Position numbers and translations under genes: made by a program | The notes under the pieces: generated by a model | Databases searched by the model: none | What the model was told of the DNA's origin: nothing | What the model saw: the letters and a program-made list of their open reading frames with translations, nothing else | Virus record (IMG/VR): IMGVR_UViG_3300025141_000291 | Location: 1 to 38,015 of that record | DNA length: 38,015 bases | Source of the DNA: a virus | Strand: one strand, 5' to 3' | Shown: piece after piece, positions 1 through 7,853 of the stretch | Position numbering within the stretch: the stretch's first letter is position 1 | How the letters are laid out: each line of letters begins with the position of its first letter

Positions 1-346
1 CCTTGACAAACTTAAGATCCCCCACATCTGGGTTCATTCTAATTCTATGCAAGAATTCAACTATTTGATCTCTAAGGATTATATCCTTTCCCTCCCTTAG
101 GTCGTCACGAACTATCGTGATTAAGAGCGGAAGTGTAGGGAAGTCCTTGTACTTGAGATAATAAGAAAAGTACTTATCTGAGAGATATCTCAGGTACTTT
201 AAATCAAAGTATGTCGGAGTCATAACCTCAGACATTTGTGTGGACCAGTTCTTGTCAGTGATTAAGCACTGAAAGATTTTCTCCTGGAAGGATTTACCAT
301 ATTGCTTAAAATGTGGAGTGCCTTCAGGAGCAAACTCATTTATCAT
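1..346 (-). CDS. Replicative DNA helicase, DnaB/T4 gp41-like, N-terminal part (cut by window edge)
   Basis: The frame is open from an ATG at 346 to the left edge, giving 115 residues; the rest lies outside the window. The translation has the layout of the N-terminal domain of DnaB/gp41-type helicases in T4-like phages: a YGKSFQEKIFQCLITD segment, then PTYFDLKYLRYL, a tyrosine-rich YFSYYLKYKDFPTLP segment and a short helical end. The Walker-type ATPase core is not visible. In the family this hexameric enzyme unwinds DNA 5'-3' at the fork and recruits primase. The start overlaps the end of the upstream 5' nuclease gene by 11 bases, so the two are probably translationally coupled. A GGA lies about 12 bases upstream. 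The assignment rests on N-terminal pattern only. Confidence 0.78.
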   Translation of the reverse strand, partial: MINEFAPEGTPHFKQYGKSFQEKIFQCLITDKNWSTQMSEVMTPTYFDLKYLRYLSDKYFSYYLKYKDFPTLPLLITIVRDDLREGKDIILRDQIVEFLHRIRMNPDVGDLKFVK

Positions 347-1313
347 TACTACGTTTTCCAATGTTCCTCATTGATAGAAAAAGGTGATCGACATCAAGAT
401 TTTGAATTCCATTCTTTATCATCATCCTGATTAGTGATATTTTATTTGGTGCGGGACTAAAAGTATCAATTGAACTTTCAATCTTTTTAATTTGTTGTGG
501 AGATAGGTTTGAAGTATCTAGATATGTTAGCTTCCAGTTTGTTCTAATTAGGTTCTCACTAGCTGCTATTTCTTGAAAAATCTTTGGTGATCTCTTCTCT
601 TGAGCTCTTTCTCTGGCATGAGATATTATGTCTAATATAGTGCAGTCATCATCTGTAGATAGCGCAGGAAATCTTTTTGATACAGTCTTAAATCCCGCAC
701 CCTTTACACCCTTTATATTGTCAGAAGGATCACCACATATAGACTTTGCAAGACAGAAATTATTTGGGCTTATTGCAAACTTTTTTAATACTTCATTCTT
801 ATTAACAAATTTCTTCCATGTGGGGGAGTAAATGACAGTCCTGGTGTCCAGTAATTGATAGTAGTCTCTATCAGAAGAGATAATAACCTTTTTATCATCT
901 CTAAATTTATATCTAGAAAGATATCCTATAACATCGTCTGCCTCACAGCTGTCGACATACAGTTGAATTACAGGTAGATTTTTTAATGAGCTTATTAAAA
1001 AAGTAATTTGATCATTTCTATTCTCAATTGTATTAGGGATATCTTCATCCTCATAGAATCGATTTAGCTTTTGAGGTCTTCTACTCATCTTATAAGTGGG
1101 AAGAATATCTCTTCTCTTCTTAGATCCTCCACCCTCCCATACTACAACAACATCTGAGGGTGACATTTCGAGACATGTCTTCTTTAAGGCGTTTAAAAAT
1201 CCAACTATTCCACCTACGTGATTGCCCTGATCACTCATTGCTGGGTGAGCTATATAGTGGCGCATGAAAAGATTAAATGCATCAACTAAAACTACGGGCC
1301 TTATTTTACTCAA
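336..1313 (-). CDS. 5'-3' exonuclease / flap endonuclease (T4 RNase H-like, FEN family)
   Basis: This 325-residue protein is close to T4 RNase H (305) in length. Visible metal-site residues are D11 in the first strand (VVLVDAFNLF), E124, D126 and D127 in SCEADD, D148 and D150 in SSDRD, and D195 and D198 in the helix-three-turn-helix segment GDPSDNIKGVKGAG. The YKMSR stretch near residue 75 matches the arch/DNA-binding region. FEN enzymes remove RNA primers and 5' flaps during lagging-strand synthesis. That fits the neighbours: UvsX upstream by 7 bases and a replicative helicase overlapping downstream. The start is TTG, with only a weak purine-rich site in front, inside the uvsX 3' end. The polymerase of this window has no 5' nuclease domain, so this protein probably supplies that function. 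Confidence 0.92.
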   Translation of the reverse strand: MSKIRPVVLVDAFNLFMRHYIAHPAMSDQGNHVGGIVGFLNALKKTCLEMSPSDVVVVWEGGGSKKRRDILPTYKMSRRPQKLNRFYEDEDIPNTIENRNDQITFLISSLKNLPVIQLYVDSCEADDVIGYLSRYKFRDDKKVIISSDRDYYQLLDTRTVIYSPTWKKFVNKNEVLKKFAISPNNFCLAKSICGDPSDNIKGVKGAGFKTVSKRFPALSTDDDCTILDIISHARERAQEKRSPKIFQEIAASENLIRTNWKLTYLDTSNLSPQQIKKIESSIDTFSPAPNKISLIRMMIKNGIQNLDVDHLFLSMRNIGKRSNDK

Positions 1314-1320
1314 CTAAGTC

Positions 1321-2463
1321 TCACTCAATCTCAAGAGCGATTGATCTTACTTCCTCATATGATTCAATATCAATATCAGGATCTTCATTAAATTTCTTAA
1401 CCATTGCAACCTCTAGCAGGTTATTAATATACTTTGAATATTCTGGATTCTTCATTATCTCATCAAACTTTGGTTTGTGAAACTTCTTTTCAATCATAAC
1501 CTCACCTGTCTTGGCATCGGTCACAGTGAAGCACTTCCAGGAACCGGTTCCAGAAACCGAAACTTCCTTTCCTTCAAGCACTGCTGGCCCATTCTTTCTG
1601 AGCAGGTCAAACATCTGCTCATGCTCCTTGATTCCAACACCAAAGTGAATTTCAAAATCAATCTTCCTAAACGGAGGTGCAACCTTGTTCTTAATTGTCT
1701 TAGCAGAGACATGAATGCCTATAACATCTTCGCCTTCTTTGATTTGCTGTCCGGCACCTAGTTTAATTCTAGTTGAAGCATGAAAGGGAATAGCCTTTCC
1801 ACCAGGTGTTGTATCAGGATCCCCGTACATCACACCAATCTTAGTTCGAATCTGATTAAGAATTACAAATAGCACATTCTGATTAGCAATGACCCCAGTT
1901 ATCTTTCTCATTCCCTTTGAAATCGCACGTGCTTGCAAACCTATTGACTCTTTGTCATAGTCTCCAAGAAGCTCTGCTTTGGGAGAAGATGCAGCAACAG
2001 AATCCCAGACAATCGTAACGGGAAGGTCTTTATCCATCGCCTTTGCTTTCATTATTGTTGCCTCAGCAATTGAAAGAACTTCTTCTGTGCAGTGAGTGTC
2101 AACGTATACAAATCTCTTAGCAACGTCGACTCCAAGCATCTTTAAGTTCTCTACAGAAGTTGCATTCTCAGTATCGATGTAGACTACAATCCCACCCATT
2201 TGCTGAGTGGTTCTTGCAATTTGTGTTGCAATGTGAGATTTTCCAATAGAAGGTGGGCCGAATATCTCTACAATTCTTCCTTCTGGAAGGCCTCCGTCCC
2301 TTCTGTTTGAGCAGATATAGTCAAGAAGCTTTGAGCCAGTACTAATCCATCTATTCACATGAGTAGGAGATTCATCTTGACTTAAGTTATATGCTACACG
2401 GCTTCCATGCTCTTTATTAAGTGACTTAATTAGCTCACTAGTGAAATCATTTTTTTTTGCCAA
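1321..2463 (-). CDS. uvsX: RecA/UvsX-type recombinase
   Basis: This 380-residue strand-exchange ATPase is near the length of T4 UvsX (about 391). It has a Walker A motif GPPSIGKS (residues 69-76), the RecA-type catalytic glutamate in YIDTEN (E99), Walker B VTIVWDS ending at D154, and the DNA-binding loop 2 region NQIRTKIGVMYGDPDTTPGG from residue 203. It forms filaments on ssDNA for recombination-dependent replication and repair, working with the SSB encoded just upstream. The frame stays open to a TTG at 2511, but that start would place a 10-bp GC-rich hairpin inside the coding region. The TTG at 2463 has GGAG 8 bases upstream and gives a natural MAKKNDF start, so I chose it. Nine A residues follow the start codon. 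Confidence 0.95.
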   Translation of the reverse strand: MAKKNDFTSELIKSLNKEHGSRVAYNLSQDESPTHVNRWISTGSKLLDYICSNRRDGGLPEGRIVEIFGPPSIGKSHIATQIARTTQQMGGIVVYIDTENATSVENLKMLGVDVAKRFVYVDTHCTEEVLSIAEATIMKAKAMDKDLPVTIVWDSVAASSPKAELLGDYDKESIGLQARAISKGMRKITGVIANQNVLFVILNQIRTKIGVMYGDPDTTPGGKAIPFHASTRIKLGAGQQIKEGEDVIGIHVSAKTIKNKVAPPFRKIDFEIHFGVGIKEHEQMFDLLRKNGPAVLEGKEVSVSGTGSWKCFTVTDAKTGEVMIEKKFHKPKFDEIMKNPEYSKYINNLLEVAMVKKFNEDPDIDIESYEEVRSIALEIE

Positions 2464-2485
2464 ACTATACACTCCGGCGGTTAAA

Positions 2486-2509
2486 GAGAGAGGGGTTACC
2501 CCCTCTCTC
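2486..2509 (-). terminator. Hairpin after the SSB gene (terminator or mRNA end)
   Basis: A perfect 10-bp inverted repeat (GAGAGAGGGG / CCCCTCTCTC) closes on a GUAA tetraloop of the stable GNRA class in the minus-strand RNA. It begins 8 bases after the SSB stop and is followed by only UUU AA, so termination may be partial. It ends 22 bases before the preferred uvsX start and could separate high SSB expression from lower uvsX expression. Confidence 0.65.
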
Positions 2510-2517
2510 AATGTTGT

Positions 2518-3297
2518 CTATTCCATCAAATCTGCAAATGCATCATCAAGGGACTTGTACCCAGGACCGCTTGTGGCCTCTGTTGCCTTACTAGTAGTTG
2601 AGGAAGATCCTCCCATTGTAGTTCCCATAGAATCATCTTCAGCATCTGAGTTTAGCCAGTCGTTAATAATCTTTGTGAGCTCATCATGGGACTTGCACTC
2701 ATACATCGCAGTTGGATCTGGAATGTCTGACATCCACGTGGATGCTTGAGACTTATTGGTAGAAAGGGGCGTCTCCTTTCCTCTAGGTCTAACAGTGGTG
2801 GTGGCCCACTTTCTTCCAGCTTCTCTGGTGCAAGTAACCTTCACATCACGCCCCTCTAGAGGGTCAGTAATATCACCGTAGTCCTCGTCAAGCATAATGT
2901 TAAGAAGAGACTGATATACCATCTTTCCAAATCCCCAGATCTGAACACCCTTGTCTTCCTCTCCCCGAACAATGATAGGAGCATATATTCTCATCTTTGG
3001 ATAAAGCTTTTTGGCAAGCTCATAAGACTCACGAGCATCATCACCTCTAAGCTTGGTGATCAAATCCTGGATTGGATCAGGATCTCCAAACTGATATGGT
3101 GCCAATAGGCCTGGATTATTTCCAATATTATAATAGAAATAAAGCTCCTTAAAGGGCTGACCATCATTATCTGGAAAAGAGAGAAGTCTAATAGTAGAAT
3201 CCTCTCCCTCTGTAGGTCGCCAAGTGGCTGACTTCTTTCTTCGGTTTCCGCTTAGTGCGTCAAGCCTTCGCTGCAAGGCCTCTCTGTCAAATGCCAT
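2518..3297 (-). CDS. Single-stranded DNA-binding protein, T4 gp32-like
   Basis: This 259-residue protein has the three-part layout of gp32. The basic N-terminus carries RRKKSAT (residues 19-25), like the LAST motif used for cooperative binding. An aromatic-rich core (residues about 26-190, with ELYFYYNIGNN and a VQIWGFGKMVYQSLL segment) fits the OB fold. A Ser/Gly linker leads to an acidic tail, SLDDAFADLME, which in T4 contacts replication partners. Only isolated cysteines are seen, so the T4 zinc site seems to be missing. It coats ssDNA at forks and recombination intermediates. A strong AGGAGGT lies 5 bases before the ATG. The leader holds an inverted repeat placed like the T4 gene 32 autoregulatory pseudoknot, and a hairpin follows the stop. 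Confidence 0.9.
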   Translation of the reverse strand: MAFDREALQRRLDALSGNRRKKSATWRPTEGEDSTIRLLSFPDNDGQPFKELYFYYNIGNNPGLLAPYQFGDPDPIQDLITKLRGDDARESYELAKKLYPKMRIYAPIIVRGEEDKGVQIWGFGKMVYQSLLNIMLDEDYGDITDPLEGRDVKVTCTREAGRKWATTTVRPRGKETPLSTNKSQASTWMSDIPDPTAMYECKSHDELTKIINDWLNSDAEDDSMGTTMGGSSSTTSKATEATSGPGYKSLDDAFADLME

Positions 3298-3335
3298 GTT
3301 AACCTCCTAAATTTTTAAACTGGTAAATTGGCAAT

Positions 3336-3362
3336 ATTATTATGTAGTCTATAATGACTACA
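3336..3362 (-). promoter_or_regulatory. Structured leader upstream of the SSB gene (possible autoregulatory element)
   Basis: A 7-bp inverted repeat (TGTAGTC / GACTACA, 3356-3362 and 3343-3349) surrounds the loop AUUAUA, 46-65 bases before the SSB start. The loop can also pair over 4-5 A-U bp with AUAAU at 3336-3340, giving a weak H-type pseudoknot. An A/U-rich, apparently unstructured run follows up to AGGAGGT. T4 gene 32 is repressed by gp32 nucleating on a leader pseudoknot at a similar distance. Its role here is inferred; a dyad operator is an alternative. Confidence 0.4.
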
Positions 3363-3400
3363 ATTTAAAGATACAGCCTGTACTTTAGTTGTTCAATAAT

Positions 3401-5269
3401 TTAGTATCCCTTTACGGGATATGTCATCCATGTTGATGATCTTTTTCCTCCGCCAAATCCTCGCTCATTTGCATAAATGGATCTTTCTCTGGCTTCGTGG
3501 TCGTGTCCTTTTCCGCCATCTGGCCCTGTCCCAAGAGGGGTTACAGGTCCACCTCCTCCGCCCGAGACTACGCTTGCCTCATCCTTGTCTTCTTCATCTT
3601 TTTTTTTTGGATCTTTATCATTAGAGAGAAGCTTTTTTGCCTCTTCTCTAATAATCCTTCTTAGTGCAATTTCTGAAAGTGTTTCTCTTCTTGGCCTGGC
3701 ACTATGTGCCCCGTACCCAAGGTCTCCTTTATATGACACTGCGTACTCGTCAGCGATATCCTCTCTCTCTTCCTGCTCTTCATCTGTAATATAGTCCTGT
3801 CCATATGGGAGAACACTTGAAGGCAGATAGCCTGTTGCTCCGTGCCTGCTCGGCATATCTTGAGAATCTTTCTCATCTTTCTTTGCCTCCCAGATCATCT
3901 CTCTAACAAATTCCCTAAGGGTTGATTCTGACATTTCTAAATTCCTCGCGATTCTATTATATCTATTCTCTAAAAGCCTAAACCTCGCCTCAGATATTGG
4001 GCATGCACAGTGCTGAGCCTCTGGAAAATAATCATCTTCTACATCTGAGTCTGTTTCTCCTGATATAATTTCTAAGTCATGTTCACCATGTGTGTGCTCA
4101 GGCTCATAGTCAGAAAGTGTCTCAACTCCTGCACCGGGCAAAGCTGAAACGCCTGCAGACTCAGGAGGCAATTCTGAGTCATCTTCTTCTACCTCTAGGG
4201 CTGCTTCATCTGAGATGGGTAGAGATGACACTACGCACAAAGATGTGTCACCGTCTAAAGCTGCGTAGAGAGACCCAAGCCTTGACAGAGAGAGTGCAGG
4301 CCTCTGTCTAATTGCTGAAAATACTGGACCGAACCCGCTTTCAAGCTTGCCCATTGCCTCACCATACCTTGGAGAAACAGACTCAATATGTGATGATATC
4401 TCCATAACACCGGTAAACATTTGTGCCAGCTTTGAAGATAGATTGAACACAAGCCTCTCTATTGGCATTGCTCTAACAAAGAATCCCGAAATACCTGAAA
4501 TAAAGTTTACTGCCGGAACAGTCACAACCTCTTCGGGAGTTGCAGCTTGCGGACCTAGTTGTCCTGCCAGAAGTGTAAACACTGAATCATATGCCTGAAC
4601 AAGGGTTACTATTGCATCCTTAAGTGATTCCAGAAATTCTCTAAATTGTGTCCTCGCTTCGAGTCTGTCTTTGGGATCAAGATTGCAAATATACTGAATG
4701 ACTTCTATCATAGGCCCGTCATCATCATCAATCATAGCTGTCGAAACTGTCCCAGATTCAATGCCTATGAGTCTGCACATCTCTTCAATTGCAAAGTTTC
4801 CAGACTCTGCTTCTCTATCTAGAAGCATCTTACCAATTAGAACATCAACACCCGGAACAGAAAGCCCAAGACTTTTCGCAAAATCCTCTACAAACCCAGG
4901 AAGAAAACCCTCTTTGAGCGGATTAAGCTTTCTCTTGCCATATCTGGGTCTAGACCCTAAAGAGTATATTGGAAGCTTTCTAGTCTGTAAGAAGTAATCA
5001 TCTTCATCCATTTCTTCTTCAACCTGCTCTGGAAACATAGGCTCAGAAAATATATCGTCTTCATGGCCTTTGTTGACTCTTGCAAGACCATCAACAGAAG
5101 AAAATCCACTATCAGCACTCATTGAAGGCTGTCCGGATGACCCTGCGTATCTATATCTTCTAGGCCTTCCAAGATATTGAGATCCGTCAGTTGTAGACGA
5201 AGGTCCCATTGGGACCATAACGCCTCTACCAGATCCTAGACCTGTCTTACTTTCGCCGTTTCCTTTCAC
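3401..5269 (-). CDS. Large acidic protein of unknown function
   Basis: I do not recognise this 622-residue protein. The first 120 residues are Gly/Ser-rich and low in complexity. A mostly helical middle follows, with a hydrophobic stretch near residues 255-300 (VNFISGISGFFVRAM). An acidic Glu/Asp-rich region comes next, and the end is Gly-rich with a Lys/Asp/Glu run encoded by ten consecutive A. Two similar amphipathic segments are visible: LREFVREMIWEAKK from residue 451 and LRRIIREEAKK near 536. Related segments occur at the N-terminus of the 205-residue protein nearby. The start used is a GTG without a clear ribosome site; an ATG at 5218 (MVPMGPSS), 4 bases after GAGG, is an alternative. 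It lies between the HD-domain protein and SSB. A virion or prohead-core role is possible but unproven. Confidence 0.7.
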   Translation of the reverse strand: MKGNGESKTGLGSGRGVMVPMGPSSTTDGSQYLGRPRRYRYAGSSGQPSMSADSGFSSVDGLARVNKGHEDDIFSEPMFPEQVEEEMDEDDYFLQTRKLPIYSLGSRPRYGKRKLNPLKEGFLPGFVEDFAKSLGLSVPGVDVLIGKMLLDREAESGNFAIEEMCRLIGIESGTVSTAMIDDDDGPMIEVIQYICNLDPKDRLEARTQFREFLESLKDAIVTLVQAYDSVFTLLAGQLGPQAATPEEVVTVPAVNFISGISGFFVRAMPIERLVFNLSSKLAQMFTGVMEISSHIESVSPRYGEAMGKLESGFGPVFSAIRQRPALSLSRLGSLYAALDGDTSLCVVSSLPISDEAALEVEEDDSELPPESAGVSALPGAGVETLSDYEPEHTHGEHDLEIISGETDSDVEDDYFPEAQHCACPISEARFRLLENRYNRIARNLEMSESTLREFVREMIWEAKKDEKDSQDMPSRHGATGYLPSSVLPYGQDYITDEEQEEREDIADEYAVSYKGDLGYGAHSARPRRETLSEIALRRIIREEAKKLLSNDKDPKKKDEEDKDEASVVSGGGGGPVTPLGTGPDGGKGHDHEARERSIYANERGFGGGKRSSTWMTYPVKGY

Positions 5270-5290
5270 ATAGATAAATATTCACAACAA

Positions 5291-5878
5291 CTAGCTATTG
5301 CTTAATTTGAATCTGTGTATTGTCATAGATTTTGCCTGCTGCAGTGCTAGAGCAAGTGTGGGCTCATGCCCAACATAAAATCTATTTTCCTCAAAGTGAA
5401 ATCCAGAAGATAGCTGTATAGCTAGCCACTCAGCTTTGGTAAGTGAGACATTAAAGCTTTGAAGAAGGAAAAGTGATCTATGCGAAATAGACATCTTCGA
5501 TATCTTTTCATTAAACTTAAACATCTGGCCAAGCTTATCCCTGTGCCAGTCTGAGTCCTGTGAGACAAAATAGTCATTCTCAAGATCACCAACCTTACCC
5601 AGATCATGAAAGAGACATACTTTTAATATTGAGCCTACAGGTAGCCCAAGATCGTGAGAATCATTAACTGTTCTCGCAGTAGATGTTACGTCAAGTGTAT
5701 GTTGAACTAAACCTCCTGGATATGCATTATACTGATCGATTCTTGAGCTGGCGGGTGATATAGAAAGTCTCTCCCCTAAGCTCTCTACCATCCGATCTAA
5801 ATTTTGATCGCAGAGCCTTCCGCAAAGTTTTTCAAACACGCTCCAGTTATTTTCAATTTGATCTAATGATAGTTCCAT
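5291..5878 (-). CDS. HD-domain phosphohydrolase-like protein (YhaM-like)
   Basis: This 195-residue protein has the signature start of an HD domain: NAYPGGLVQHTLDV, with H60, matches the YhaM-type pattern, and CLFHDLGKV supplies H91-D92. Further histidines (H112, H133, H161, H171) could complete a metal site. The usual closing aspartate of the H-HD-D set is not evident: the expected place reads ALALQQAKSMTIH near residues 177-188. Family members are metal-dependent phosphodiesterases or phosphohydrolases, and YhaM itself is a 3'-5' exoribonuclease. Here it lacks an OB-fold domain. GAGGT precedes the ATG. Its place between the polymerase and SSB suggests nucleic-acid or nucleotide metabolism, but activity is uncertain. 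Confidence 0.72.
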   Translation of the reverse strand: MELSLDQIENNWSVFEKLCGRLCDQNLDRMVESLGERLSISPASSRIDQYNAYPGGLVQHTLDVTSTARTVNDSHDLGLPVGSILKVCLFHDLGKVGDLENDYFVSQDSDWHRDKLGQMFKFNEKISKMSISHRSLFLLQSFNVSLTKAEWLAIQLSSGFHFEENRFYVGHEPTLALALQQAKSMTIHRFKLSNS

Positions 5879-5921
5879 AGTTACCTCTTATAAATTGTAA
5901 CATTAAGAACTTAACTGTACA

Positions 5922-6539
5922 CTAAAGCTTAACAATAACGATTAACGTTTCACTTTGTTCTTGTCCAAATCCGCAAGGATTGATAATAAACTTTCCAGAT
6001 GCTTGAACTTTTTGATCAAGTAGGTATCTTAGTGCACAAGCTATCTCTTGATCAGTTGCAATTCTATTTTTTGGATCGTTCAAATATACTGCAATTTCAT
6101 CTCTTTTTATGTCTGCTACAATATTTTTAATATCATTTCTAAGAGGCTCTGATCCGCTTCTGACATATCCAAGAAGTGAGCTTGCTACAGAGCTAACCTC
6201 AGACGGCCCTGTACTGCGGGGTTCTTGCTGAACACTTTGCTGACGCTCGGTCCCTTGCTTGGGCTTTGACTTTCGGCCATATGCATCAGGATCTAGATCT
6301 ATATTGTGATATTTATAGAGATAATAAGCTGCGGTGTCAGAAATATCAGATAGAGACTGGCCTTTTCTTAGTATTAACTTTCCCTGCTTTGGCTCATATA
6401 GGTCATTTGATACTTCATCGCCTGGATTAGACATAAGTGCATGAATTATATAGCCGAACTGTGCAGCTGTTAGATCAGATCTATATACTTTAATTTCTTC
6501 ATTTATGATCTTTCTAATTCTGTCTTCAGAAATTACCAT
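5922..6539 (-). CDS. Hypothetical protein with IRKIINEE N-terminal helix
   Basis: I do not recognise this 205-residue protein. It opens with SEDRIRKIINEEIKVY, an amphipathic helix resembling two segments of the 622-residue protein nearby. Next come a compact region (about residues 20-90), a Gln/Pro/Ser-rich linker (about 95-125) and a second folded region ending in a hydrophobic strand (TLIVIVKL). The two-domain layout joined by a linker is all that can be said about fold. The frame extends upstream to a GTG at 6554, but the ATG at 6539 has AGGTGGAG about 9 bases upstream and is preferred. It lies between the polymerase and the HD protein in the same transcription direction, so it is probably expressed with the replication genes. 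Confidence 0.65.
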   Translation of the reverse strand: MVISEDRIRKIINEEIKVYRSDLTAAQFGYIIHALMSNPGDEVSNDLYEPKQGKLILRKGQSLSDISDTAAYYLYKYHNIDLDPDAYGRKSKPKQGTERQQSVQQEPRSTGPSEVSSVASSLLGYVRSGSEPLRNDIKNIVADIKRDEIAVYLNDPKNRIATDQEIACALRYLLDQKVQASGKFIINPCGFGQEQSETLIVIVKL

Positions 6540-6571
6540 ATCCACAATCTCCACCTATAAGTATTTCAGAG

Positions 6572-7783
6572 TTAGCTTATAGTCTCTAGAGAAATGGGAA
6601 AACCTCCTATCAGACCAGGAAGAGAAATTGGATCTTTAATAAATTCTTTAAGTAGATCGACTTCACATTTCTCAACATCTAAGACAAGTGCATCATGAAT
6701 TACAAACACGGGATTTGCATTAATCCCGCTTTCTCTAATTTTTTCAACAAGAGCTTTAAATCCAAGAAGCGCTGCATCAGTTGCAGTTGACTGAATGAAT
6801 CTATTAACTAAGACGTGCCTTGACGTGTCGTCAACATTCATTGCTCTTCCGTAGTGGCTTTTAATAAAGCCGTCTATCGATAGAGATCTATTTAGCTCAT
6901 TTTCGATGTGCTCTATTTTAAAATATCTTCGTATCTTTTTTAAAACATCTCGCGCCTCAGAGGCTTTGCTGATACCAACAATCTCAGAAAGCTTTCTTGA
7001 TGACATTCCATATAGAGATCCAATTGTAGCAATTTTTGCAATCTTTCTGCTGACACGTGAATCTAGGACATTTTTTCTAATATGCTCGTAAATGTCACTC
7101 GGGCTATCTTTACCAGATACTGAAAGTGCAACCCTTGGCTCAAGTGAGACAAAGTCAACTTGGACGATCGATCCATGCTTTCTTGTTGATCTAAGAAACT
7201 GTCTCCTGTCCTTTCTAAGGGTGAGGATTGCTGGGCCATTAGTAACTGTTAGACGGCCACTGCAAGATGCAACCTGGCTGTACGTTGGGCGTGAAAGAAA
7301 CCCGTCTCGCTCAGGAAGAAATGACGATAAAGATCCGTCTCTCTTTGTAGAGTCTGACAGGACGTTAGATACAGATTTGACATCAACAGAGCATCGATCT
7401 AGACCTTGTAGAAACTGACGTATTGTCACGAATTCATTTGTATAATAGGAATCATTGTAACTATCTAAAAGGTTCTGGATTTGGTAAAGAAGCTGCTCTA
7501 AATGAGTCTGGAATCGATCTCGACCTAGTGATAAGTGCCAGGGAATTCCGTCGGACCCATTCTCTCTTAAGAGCTTCCACATTGTAGTGTGAGATTCTGA
7601 AGGTGTGATTCTGATCTTTCTTCCCGTGGCTTGCAGTAGAGTGTCTATGCTTTTAGGATGTGATTCTGAAAATCCACACAGCCATGAGGTATCTGGTATG
7701 TCACTAACCCACCTAAACCCTTCTTCATCTTTGATAAGATGCAGATTTGATCCAATTAGCTTCTTGTGAATGCATATGCTCAT
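6572..7783 (-). CDS. Family A DNA polymerase, polymerase domain only
   Basis: This 403-residue protein has the ordered palm/fingers motifs of Pol I. An SGRL segment (about 175-178) matches the conserved TGRL. Motif A is VDFVSLEPRV, with catalytic D210 and steric-gate E215. The O helix is R246-x3-K250-x3-I254-x3-Y258-G. N327-x3-Q331 follows, and motif C is VIHDAL with D364. Two positions are unusual: Ile at the place of E. coli Phe762, and HDA instead of HDE in motif C. The N-terminal 170 residues are too short and show no DxE-type exonuclease motifs, so no proofreading or 5' nuclease domain is present. It probably replaces T4 gp43 as replicase or is a repair polymerase. No ribosome site is evident before the ATG. 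Confidence 0.88.
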   Translation of the reverse strand: MSICIHKKLIGSNLHLIKDEEGFRWVSDIPDTSWLCGFSESHPKSIDTLLQATGRKIRITPSESHTTMWKLLRENGSDGIPWHLSLGRDRFQTHLEQLLYQIQNLLDSYNDSYYTNEFVTIRQFLQGLDRCSVDVKSVSNVLSDSTKRDGSLSSFLPERDGFLSRPTYSQVASCSGRLTVTNGPAILTLRKDRRQFLRSTRKHGSIVQVDFVSLEPRVALSVSGKDSPSDIYEHIRKNVLDSRVSRKIAKIATIGSLYGMSSRKLSEIVGISKASEARDVLKKIRRYFKIEHIENELNRSLSIDGFIKSHYGRAMNVDDTSRHVLVNRFIQSTATDAALLGFKALVEKIRESGINANPVFVIHDALVLDVEKCEVDLLKEFIKDPISLPGLIGGFPISLETIS

Positions 7784-7803
7784 GTTATGAATATCATAGA
7801 CTG

Positions 7804-7821
7804 TGTACAGCTATCTGTACA
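7804..7821 (-). promoter_or_regulatory. Inverted repeat between the hub-like gene and the polymerase gene
   Basis: TGTACAG and CTGTACA form a perfect 7-bp dyad around a 4-base loop, 21 bases before the polymerase ATG. No U-run follows, so a terminator is unlikely. It may be an operator or a leader hairpin limiting polymerase translation, since no Shine-Dalgarno sequence is seen. The function is inferred. Confidence 0.3.
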
Positions 7822-7853
7822 ACAATACCACCCTAAAACAGAACCTAGCTAGC

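Noticed and set aside
2464-2511. Longer uvsX reading frame from a TTG at 2511
   Set aside because: It would put a perfect terminator-like hairpin inside the coding sequence and has no ribosome site, while the TTG at 2463 has GGAG at 8 bases.
3599-3608. Ten-A run in the 622-residue gene as a frameshift site
   Set aside because: It codes for Lys-Lys-Lys in a natural low-complexity stretch, and the -1 frame stops after about a dozen codons with no domain.
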